Source: Aquimarina sp.
GTDB lineage: Bacteria; Bacteroidota; Bacteroidia; Flavobacteriales; Flavobacteriaceae
Length of the DNA: 11,707 bases
NCBI GenBank assembly: GCA_002697475.1
Contig: NZVW01000122.1
Span: 1 to 11,707, forward strand
Reading direction: 5' to 3'
Shown here piece by piece: positions 6,096-11,707 of the stretch (the first letter of the stretch is position 1; the number at the start of each line of letters is the position of its first letter). The notes under the pieces are model-generated. The model saw nothing but the letters and a program-made list of their open reading frames with translations. It had not been told where the DNA came from and made no database searches. The position numbers and the translations under genes are program-made.

Positions 6096-8927
6096 CTAGC
6101 TTTTTAAAACGGAAATAGCCTTAGTAGCCATCTGTTGTACTTCACGACTTTTGTGCTTTTGAAGCTTATATAAATCCTTTAAATATTCCTGATCAGCAGA
6201 AAACTGAATTAGATTTATAATGGCAAGTTTAATACGCTTGCCTCTGTTTTTTAGCAACATACGCAAGCATTTTTTCTCATCAATAATCTTGAGTTTCAAT
6301 TCATCAAAGTCAAAAGGATGCTGATGCACAACCTGAGATTCCAGTACAGGTAATACAGCTCCTTTTAAGCGTATATGAATTAGATTATCCAGAAACTCTA
6401 TAGCATTAACCTTTGCTTCCGGACTGGGGTTAATCAATCCTGAGTATACAGCGTCCATGTCTTTTTTCTCGTGGATCAGACTCAATAATTTAAAAATAGT
6501 CGCTATACATTTATTGGATTGCTCATGCAACAATTCAATAAGCCCTGCCCTGGCAGTATCTAATTCTATAGATATGTCTAAATTAACTTCAGGGTTAGCA
6601 GCATTATCTTCTAACCTTTTTGATTGAATGATGTGAATCGCCCGAATTGAGTTTTTATAAAATCTTATCTCTTGTTGTATGAGATTAATCACTCGTCTTT
6701 GGTTGAACACCAAATCACTATCCCGTTGTTTAAGTCTGACCAGAGATTTAGAGGAAGCTAGTCTGATAATAATATCTTTGCTGGAGGATAATAACAGTAA
6801 TGTATTTACTGCATCCTGAGTTTTAAAAGCCTCAATTACCTTTGGGACAAATCGTTTAGACCTATCCTTTAAATCTTCTCGTTTGTCCAATGCTTTGATA
6901 GTAGCAATTATCCCTTCTCCATAATTGATGAGCGCATTAATACTTCGTTTCCTATATTGTTTGTCAGCTAAAAATTCTATTAAATTTTCAATAAATATTG
7001 GTGACTTTGTAATCCCTGCTGCCCTTATAGCGTGCTTGACCACATAGGGTTCCGGGTCATAAAAATGTGCTGAAATAATAGAATAATACTTCGACATTCC
7101 TGAATAGGCAATGGTAATAAGTATTTCAGCCACTTCTGTATCTCTTAACTCACTATCATTAAGTTTAATCTGGTCTATTTTTTCCTTAATTCTCCTTTCC
7201 AGATCATATTTAAACCTAATCTTAGAGTTACTAAAAGATTCTTTAGCCAGACATAGCAAAGCTGCATTGGCAATGTATCCACTTTTATGATCCAGAAATT
7301 GATTAAAAATTAATGAATTGTCTAAATCCGTATGTAGAATTAAATATTCCATGGCCGCGTAGGCCAGCTCGTCGTCCTCGACATACACTAATTTTTTTAT
7401 CTTTTCAATCGCCGTACCTTTATTGTAGGTATATAATTGTTTTATTGCAGCGGCCTTTATCCTATGATTAGGATGATCCAATAAAGCGATGATATCATTT
7501 CTAAGCGGTTTTAATTTGTAAGTACTCAACCGATCTAACATAGCCATAATATCAGTATCAGAACCTTTAGCTAAAATCCTGCGAGCTGATCCAATGGTAG
7601 TTTCTTTAGCCAGTACATCTCTTTGATCTTTTGTAGAGACCAGGGAGTTCTTAATGTTTTTTCTAAAGGAATTAAAGTAAGCCTCTCGTAATTGATATAT
7701 CAGTACAATCCATAGAAATAACAGTAATAAAATGATTATAGTAATGTAATTGGTATCCAGATCGAGTTTCTTAATTACAAAAATCAACAGAAATCCTGAA
7801 ATACCTGTCGCAACGCTATCTATAACAACATCGATATACGATTTAGCTTGATTTCTAATATCAAACGGGATAGGTAAAATGGATAACTCTGTAGCTGCCT
7901 TATTTATCGATTGCTTAAAACTTCCGTCCATTCCCTTAATCAGGATAAGTACCCACAATTCAGGAAAGGTTAAGAACAATAAACACCCCAATGCTATACC
8001 TAATGGCAATATTAAAAGTGCTGTGGCTACACCTAAATAACTTAAGATTCTGTTCGTAAAAAATAATTGTAGTAAGAAAGCTATTACATTGAATGTGGAG
8101 AACCAGAATCCAAAAAAAGATGCTAATTCATCAGAATCAGGTATAGCTCTATTAGCAAAATCACTAAACTGAAAATCTACAAGCTTAGCAATAATTACAC
8201 TAACCCCTATAATACTTGCAAGATAGACTAAGTGTCTGGATTGAATGATTATCTTAAATGATGATCTGTAGGAGCTTTTATTTAATGATTTACGTTGCTT
8301 TCGCTCATATGTGGTCAGTACATTGATCCTTATCTTCCAGACTTGCCTTAATATAGGTATACATAACAGAAGCAAAAGTGCAGCTATAAGTAACAATCCT
8401 TTATTACCAATCAATGGCGCTAATATCGAAGTCAAGTATCCTCCAAAAACTCCTCCTGCAATAGCTCCTGCCCCTATAAATCCAAATAATCGCTTAGCTT
8501 CCCTAACATTATAAACTAAATTAGCAATGATCCAGAATTGCGATGTAGTTAATACCGCAAAAAGTGAAACTACTAAATAGAAAATATAAAAAATCCAATC
8601 TGTAGTAAGTTTAAAATACAGTAATAAAGATAGAATCAGAAAGAAAACCGAAAAAACTACCAAAGTAGGAATCGTAACCTTTTTTATAGAAAAACTATGG
8701 ATAGCTTTATTATAAAAGTATGAGGATAATATAGCCGTTAAAGCCACTAGCAGATATCCATATGGCAGATTACTGGCACCTAGATTGGATAAGAAAAGTG
8801 CATTAATGGTAGGCTTAACAATTAAAAGAACAGTGATGATAATGAAGATATAAAATTGCATTAAAAAAGAGATGAATATTTCACCATCTCTTAAATCAAA
8901 TGTTCTTTTAATAAAGTCCTTAAACAT
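6096..8927 (-). CDS. NTT-type (Npt1/Npt2-like) transporter fused to C-terminal HEAT-like repeats
   Basis: This 943-residue inner-membrane protein has about 12 hydrophobic helices in residues 20-415, followed by a soluble, helix-repeat half. The membrane half fits the ATP/ADP translocase (TLC/NTT, PF03219-like) family, not general MFS. Evidence is S-Q-F-W-I-I-A-N-L-V with E-A-K-R-L-F-G-F-I-G-A-G-A (129-155) and N-K-A-A-T-E-L-S-I-L-P-I-P with Q-A-K-S-Y-I-D-V (342-367). Residues about 450-943 are repeated helical pairs of HEAT type, for example around 473-500 (R-N-D-I-I-A-L-L-D-H-P-N-H-R-I-K-A-A-A-I), and are probably cytoplasmic. Family members exchange nucleotides, but free-living bacterial relatives have largely untested substrates, so ATP/ADP exchange is inference. 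It is the second gene of a minus-strand operon, 14 bp after hydrolase B, and converges on hydrolase A with 7 bp between stop codons. Confidence 0.82.
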   Translation of the reverse strand: MFKDFIKRTFDLRDGEIFISFLMQFYIFIIITVLLIVKPTINALFLSNLGASNLPYGYLLVALTAILSSYFYNKAIHSFSIKKVTIPTLVVFSVFFLILSLLLYFKLTTDWIFYIFYLVVSLFAVLTTSQFWIIANLVYNVREAKRLFGFIGAGAIAGGVFGGYLTSILAPLIGNKGLLLIAALLLLLCIPILRQVWKIRINVLTTYERKQRKSLNKSSYRSSFKIIIQSRHLVYLASIIGVSVIIAKLVDFQFSDFANRAIPDSDELASFFGFWFSTFNVIAFLLQLFFTNRILSYLGVATALLILPLGIALGCLLFLTFPELWVLILIKGMDGSFKQSINKAATELSILPIPFDIRNQAKSYIDVVIDSVATGISGFLLIFVIKKLDLDTNYITIIILLLLFLWIVLIYQLREAYFNSFRKNIKNSLVSTKDQRDVLAKETTIGSARRILAKGSDTDIMAMLDRLSTYKLKPLRNDIIALLDHPNHRIKAAAIKQLYTYNKGTAIEKIKKLVYVEDDELAYAAMEYLILHTDLDNSLIFNQFLDHKSGYIANAALLCLAKESFSNSKIRFKYDLERRIKEKIDQIKLNDSELRDTEVAEILITIAYSGMSKYYSIISAHFYDPEPYVVKHAIRAAGITKSPIFIENLIEFLADKQYRKRSINALINYGEGIIATIKALDKREDLKDRSKRFVPKVIEAFKTQDAVNTLLLLSSSKDIIIRLASSKSLVRLKQRDSDLVFNQRRVINLIQQEIRFYKNSIRAIHIIQSKRLEDNAANPEVNLDISIELDTARAGLIELLHEQSNKCIATIFKLLSLIHEKKDMDAVYSGLINPSPEAKVNAIEFLDNLIHIRLKGAVLPVLESQVVHQHPFDFDELKLKIIDEKKCLRMLLKNRGKRIKLAIINLIQFSADQEYLKDLYKLQKHKSREVQQMATKAISVLKS

Positions 8928-8941
8928 ATTATGCTAAAGTA

Positions 8942-9859
8942 CTATCTCATTGCTATACTTTTTGACTTTTTCAATACTTTTTCTAACGGCAACACCAAAT
9001 TTCTAATAATTTGTTCACCATAACTATCCTCGATTAGGGCTACCATAATATACTTTCGCTTTGGTCCCCATACTAAGACGGAGTCTGAGTGATAACTCTT
9101 CCAAGAACCTGATTTTCTAAAGACTTTAGCTTTTGGAGCTATCCTATCAAGAGTGTTTACAAACTTATGATGTAATGCAGGATCTTTCATAATTTCCAAC
9201 ATTTGTGCAGAACTCTCAGCACTAACTAAATTACCTAAAGCTAATTGATAGTAAAAACTACATACTTGTCTGGTTGTAGCTGCATGACTTAAACCTTTTA
9301 AAGGATCAGGGTATCTTCTACCTCCGGCAGCATATCGCTTACCAACCCAAAGTCCTCCGCCAACTTTTTCATCATACAATCTATGCTTTGGTCCTCTAAG
9401 TACTTCTTCTATCTTTTCGTATCCTAAACGGTCAATCATTCTTGTTGATGCCTGATTATTTGATTTACTGATCATTAATCTTAGATCATTTTGAATCTCC
9501 GGAGTATTTTCCAACTCTCCTTTTTCAATAGCATCCATAGCCGCAAGAAGTATAGCTATTTTAGGAAGACTGGCGGCATACATCATTACATCATCATTGA
9601 GACCAGCATATCTTATATTGTCTATATCACTAAGGTCTACAATACCTATAGACATTTTTTTATTTGCCACAAGTTTACTCCACTTGCTATTGTTACAAAT
9701 TTCAGCTTCTAATAAATTTTGCAATTCCGGATCTTGTAATTTTTTTATAGGAATTACGGGGTCTGAGGTTTCAATTGGCAATTCCTGCTGGGCGCTGACA
9801 GATAAGCCAAAAGTTACACAAAAGACTAAAAATAATGTTCTAAAAACGGTTAATTTCAT
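8942..9859 (-). CDS. Secreted serine hydrolase, beta-lactamase/PBP fold (hydrolase B)
   Basis: This 305-residue protein has a clear signal peptide (K2, hydrophobic 8-20, cleavage after V-S-A at 23), so it should be periplasmic. The superfamily motifs are S97-L-P-K100, S133-N-N135 and K249-S-G251 followed by S-W. The helix after S97 (I-A-I-L-L-A-A-M-D-A-I-E-K-G-E-L) and the T-T-R-Q-V and L-V-S-A-E-S-S-A-Q-M-L-E-I-M segments resemble class A beta-lactamase-like proteins (Beta-lactamase2). The Glu166 E-x-x-L-N loop is absent; instead there is a Gly-rich stretch, V-G-G-G-L-W-V-G-K-R-Y-A-A-G-G. Efficient beta-lactam hydrolysis is therefore unlikely, and a transpeptidase, carboxypeptidase or esterase role fits better. 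It is the first gene of the operon with the NTT transporter. It is a probable distant paralogue of hydrolase A, but shorter and without the long N-terminal extension. Confidence 0.88.
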   Translation of the reverse strand: MKLTVFRTLFLVFCVTFGLSVSAQQELPIETSDPVIPIKKLQDPELQNLLEAEICNNSKWSKLVANKKMSIGIVDLSDIDNIRYAGLNDDVMMYAASLPKIAILLAAMDAIEKGELENTPEIQNDLRLMISKSNNQASTRMIDRLGYEKIEEVLRGPKHRLYDEKVGGGLWVGKRYAAGGRRYPDPLKGLSHAATTRQVCSFYYQLALGNLVSAESSAQMLEIMKDPALHHKFVNTLDRIAPKAKVFRKSGSWKSYHSDSVLVWGPKRKYIMVALIEDSYGEQIIRNLVLPLEKVLKKSKSIAMR

Positions 9860-9955
9860 ATATAAATTTAAATTCGGTTAAGTTCAAGTTAAACATATTT
9901 TTGGATCTCGCAAACTATTATTCTTAAAGTTTGAATATTCACTCCAAAATTGTGC

Positions 9956-9963
9956 CAAAAGTA
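9956..9963 (-). promoter_or_regulatory. Possible -7 box for the hydrolase B-NTT operon
   Basis: On the minus strand this reads TACTTTTG, an exact match to TAnnTTTG. It lies 96 bp upstream of the hydrolase B ATG, implying a leader of roughly 90 nt. No TTG is found at the usual -33 spacing; the nearest is about 28 bp further up. The box may be chance in AT-rich DNA. Confidence 0.35.
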
Positions 9964-10099
9964 TGGTTTTCAGTAATATAAAGTTAAAAAACAACCTATT
10001 TTAACTATAATATTTTTTACAATTTTTAATGCAAAGTTGTATCTTATAGCATTAATAAGCTATCACACATTTTAACCTCTTTCTTAACTCATTTCAATC

Positions 10100-10309
10100 A
10101 TGGAAAACACTAAGGATTTAATCACAAAAATTAACATTTTAACGACTAAAATAGAAACAGAATATCCTGAGCTCTATACCTTCATAGATGAGCAACCTAT
10201 TACCATACCGGCTCTTGATCACCCGGATGCAGATTCAAAAGCATTAAAAGATTATCTACAAAGTTTAGAACAACTGTTACAACATCATTTAGAAACACAT
10301 AAGTCATAA
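10100..10309 (+). CDS. Small protein of unknown function, 69 aa
   Basis: I do not recognise a characterised family. The protein is soluble, without a signal peptide or membrane segment. It has an N-terminal helix (about 3-25, I-x-x-L-x-x-K-I pattern), a middle E-L-Y-T-F-I-D-E-Q-P-I-T-I-P segment (about 40% along), and a C-terminal amphipathic helix (about 46-65, L-K-D-Y-L-Q-S-L-E-Q-L-L) ending in H-H-L-E-T-H. It is acidic overall. Two helices joined by a proline-rich turn suggest a small helical hairpin or a dimer. The ATG is the first in frame, codon usage looks like that of its neighbours, and short Asp/Glu-rich proteins of this kind occur in Flavobacteriia, so it is probably a real gene. 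It is divergent from the hydrolase B-NTT operon, across a 240-bp spacer. A 7-bp inverted repeat (TTAATGC at 10026-10032 and GCATTAA at 10049-10055) lies in its upstream region. Confidence 0.65.
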   Translation: MENTKDLITKINILTTKIETEYPELYTFIDEQPITIPALDHPDADSKALKDYLQSLEQLLQHHLETHKS

Positions 10310-10332
10310 TTGAAGTTCCTATCCGTTGAAAA

Positions 10333-10363
10333 ACGAATTCTAGAAATATAAAGACGAATTCTA
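10333..10363. repeat. Two direct repeats of ACGAATTCTA, 21 bp apart
   Basis: ACGAATTCTA occurs at 10333-10342 and again at 10354-10363, with two further matching A positions after a G/A difference. The 21-bp period is two helical turns, so both copies face the same side of DNA. They sit in the 126-bp spacer upstream of the secreted protein gene at 10436, about 73-103 bp before its start. This arrangement suits an operator, but nothing in the window names a regulator. Confidence 0.5.
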
Positions 10364-10435
10364 AAACACATCAAATCGAACCGTATGAAGTAGTTAATTT
10401 TATAGTGGTGAATAACCAACCCAAAATAAATTACT

Positions 10436-10999
10436 ATGAAAAGATATATCTTCATCTGTGTTTTGCTATGTTTTCAGTGGGGAAAAGCTCAAAATCGTTT
10501 CCACAATTCTAGCAAGTACTTGGTAACAACTCATATCTCTGACCAAGGCAATAAACAGGTTTACACAATTGATTTAAGAAGAACTGGAGACCAAAACCAA
10601 ACACTGTCTACACTAACCATCGAAGACACAGAGCTTTTTGAAGATATCTTCATAACTACTTTGGAGAACCCCGGATTAGACGGGGTCTCTGAGGTAATTA
10701 AAATGGAAATAGAATACTTAGCCTGCTGTGCACACGTAGAAGCCTACTACTATATGGTAAGCACAGATGGCGAAGTTACTCCGCTTCCTCAAGTCAATAA
10801 TATATACTGTGAAGACACGGATATGGATTATCAGTATATATTCCCTAATCAAGAGTATGGGATTGCAGGAAATATCCTGAAAACTCAAACTTTTTACACC
10901 CCTGAATCTAAAATCAAATACGTTAACCTAAAACAAAGCTTATCCTGGAATGGAGCAAACTATGAGCCTTCAAAAACAACAGCAATCACAAGTTATTAA
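10436..10999 (+). CDS. Secreted protein of unknown function, 187 aa
   Basis: A signal peptide is clear: K2-R3, hydrophobic 4-14, cleavage probably after G-K-A at 18, leaving Gln as the first mature residue. The mature part (about 169 residues) is beta-rich, with alternating polar and hydrophobic stretches such as Q-V-Y-T-I-D-L-R and H-V-E-A-Y-Y-Y-M-V. It holds three cysteines, the adjacent pair C97-C98 and C125 in I-Y-C-E-D, which could form a disulfide in the periplasm. I see no catalytic motif and no lipobox (no Cys at the cleavage site), so it is a soluble periplasmic or secreted protein, not a lipoprotein. I recognise no family. The ATG at 10436 is the first in frame and starts the signal peptide directly. 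A near-consensus -7 box (TAATTTTA, 10395-10402) lies 33 bp upstream. Confidence 0.75.
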   Translation: MKRYIFICVLLCFQWGKAQNRFHNSSKYLVTTHISDQGNKQVYTIDLRRTGDQNQTLSTLTIEDTELFEDIFITTLENPGLDGVSEVIKMEIEYLACCAHVEAYYYMVSTDGEVTPLPQVNNIYCEDTDMDYQYIFPNQEYGIAGNILKTQTFYTPESKIKYVNLKQSLSWNGANYEPSKTTAITSY

Positions 11000-11084
11000 A
11001 TTTAAGGAAACTAAAAACGTTTTCAATTTTATCATTATTACATACTGTATCTTATTATCAATTTTATTGTATTTTCTGTGCTAA
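10950..11084 (+). CDS. Candidate 44-aa single-span membrane ORF overlapping the preceding gene
   Basis: In another frame, overlapping the last 50 bp of the 187-residue gene, an ORF runs from ATG at 10950 (second in-frame ATG at 10962) to TAA at 11082-11084. It encodes a polar Gln/Lys-rich N-terminus (residues 6-19) and one long hydrophobic helix, about residues 23-44, ending in Cys. The layout is that of a small type of membrane protein, and an overlapping start could allow translational coupling. However, T-rich AT-rich DNA readily gives hydrophobic ORFs by chance, and no family is recognised. This is a weak call to be tested by conservation. Confidence 0.22.
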   Translation: MEQTMSLQKQQQSQVIKFKETKNVFNFIIITYCILLSILLYFLC

Positions 11085-11226
11085 TAAAATTTTTGTCAAA
11101 AGAAAACAGTTGTACTTGGATTACTCAGACAATAAATTCTTTTATTATAACGAGTAAACCTATATATAAATAAATGATAATATTAATATGTTTAGGTCGT
11201 TAACAGGATTAAATATTTGAGTTGAT

Positions 11227-11234
11227 TATATTTG
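11227..11234 (+). promoter_or_regulatory. Probable -7 box for the propeller-domain gene
   Basis: TATATTTG is an exact TAnnTTTG match lying 22 bp before the ATG at 11257, giving a very short leader, as is common in Flavobacteriia. No convincing -33 TTG is seen at the usual distance. The rest of the 257-bp spacer (11000-11256) after the upstream gene shows only the tail of the candidate 44-residue ORF and AT-rich DNA. Confidence 0.45.
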
Positions 11235-11256
11235 TTATTAACCAGATTTTGCCTCA

Positions 11257-11707
11257 ATGATCAGACCTAAACTTTTATATAGTTTATTCCTTTTATTTCT
11301 ATTCCTGACTTCAAGTATCAGCGCTCAGGATAATCAGCTTCAAAGCTATACTCTGGAGGATGGTTTACCTCAATCTCAGGTATATGATATATTGCAGGAC
11401 GAAAAAGGATATCTTTGGCTGGGAACTCAAGGTGGTGGTTTAAGTAGATTTAACGGAGAGGAATTTAAAGTCTGGAATGAGGATAACGGATTGTTATCCA
11501 ACTACATATTTTCTTTAGCCCAGTCTAATGACACCTTGTTTATTGGAACCAGAAGAGGGTTTTCTATCAAGTATAAAGAAAATTTCACCAACTACGAGGG
11601 GCCAAAAATCAATAAAATAATTCTCCTCAATAACAGAATACTGCTGGCAACTAACATAGGTCTCTATGAGTTTAAGAAAAAGAATGGGATTGGTAAGGTT
11701 AACATCA
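11257..11707 (+). CDS. Two-component-type beta-propeller (Reg_prop) protein, 5' part only
   Basis: The first 150 codons are present and open to the window edge. A signal peptide (R3, K5, hydrophobic 6-17, cleavage after I-S-A at 23) exports the N-terminus. Residues about 31-75 hold the classic first blade of the two-component regulator propeller: Y-T-L-E-D-G-L-P-Q-S-Q-V-Y-D-I-L-Q-D, then G-Y-L-W-L-G-T-Q-G-G-G-L-S-R-F. Residues 80-109 repeat the pattern more weakly (N-G-L-L-S-N-Y-I-F-S-L, then L-F-I-G-T-R-R-G-F-S), and a third blade is likely (I-L-L-A-T-N-I-G-L-Y-E-F). In Bacteroidota such periplasmic propellers usually sit before a membrane span and a cytoplasmic histidine kinase or LuxR-type regulator; which one applies here lies outside the window. 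It may be a sensor of extracellular signals or glycans, but the ligand is unknown. Confidence 0.9.
   Translation, partial: MIRPKLLYSLFLLFLFLTSSISAQDNQLQSYTLEDGLPQSQVYDILQDEKGYLWLGTQGGGLSRFNGEEFKVWNEDNGLLSNYIFSLAQSNDTLFIGTRRGFSIKYKENFTNYEGPKINKIILLNNRILLATNIGLYEFKKKNGIGKVNI

Noticed and set aside
8942..9859. Calling hydrolase B a beta-lactamase resistance gene
   Set aside because: S-x-x-K, S-N-N and K-S-G are common to all PBP-like enzymes and no E-x-x-L-N omega-loop is seen.
9877..9892. Short GTTAA direct repeats in the leader of hydrolase B
   Set aside because: Five-base repeats in AT-rich DNA are expected by chance.
1..11707. CRISPR arrays, tRNA or rRNA genes, insertion sequences, integrases or attachment sites
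   Set aside because: No repeat-spacer pattern, no cloverleaf or rRNA signature, no transposase or integrase frame, and no target-site duplication was found on either strand.

Overview
The window looks like chromosomal DNA of a marine-type member of the Bacteroidota, most likely a Flavobacteriaceae bacterium. The DNA is AT-rich. Starts lack Shine-Dalgarno sequences, a few TAnnTTTG-like -7 boxes are visible, and secreted proteins have short signal peptides ending in K-A-Q or S-A-Q. The gene families also fit: a Reg_prop beta-propeller sensor, an lmo0937-type mini membrane protein and an NTT-HEAT fusion. The genus cannot be fixed from the sequence alone.

Layout. Positions 1-205 (minus) hold the N-terminus of a YejK/NdpA-type nucleoid-associated protein. 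Positions 319-957 (minus) encode a NarL/FixJ response regulator with no kinase beside it. A 307-bp divergent spacer leads to acylphosphatase (1265-1537, plus) and a 51-residue lmo0937-family membrane protein (1674-1829, plus). The centre, 1928-9859, is two convergent two-gene operons. The plus operon encodes a secreted dikinase-like protein (His swivel domain followed by a C-terminal ATP-grasp domain) and a membrane-anchored beta-lactamase-fold serine hydrolase. The minus operon encodes a second, secreted serine hydrolase and a 943-residue NTT-type (ATP/ADP translocase family) transporter fused to HEAT-like repeats. The two operons meet tail to tail, with only 7 bp between stop codons. To the right are a 69-residue protein and a secreted 187-residue protein, both of unknown function, a weak overlapping 44-residue membrane ORF, and the first 150 codons of a secreted two-component-type beta-propeller protein that runs off the window.

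How it may work together. The dikinase carries a signal peptide but has an ATP-dependent fold, and the periplasm is normally poor in ATP. A nucleotide-transporter homologue lies in the facing operon, and each operon carries its own serine hydrolase. The inference, not shown by the sequence, is an envelope system in which the NTT protein moves nucleotide or a phosphorylated substrate across the inner membrane. The dikinase would then phosphorylate an unknown acceptor, and the penicillin-binding-protein-like hydrolases would act on cell-wall or peptide/ester substrates. Whether these four genes travel together in other genomes is the decisive test.
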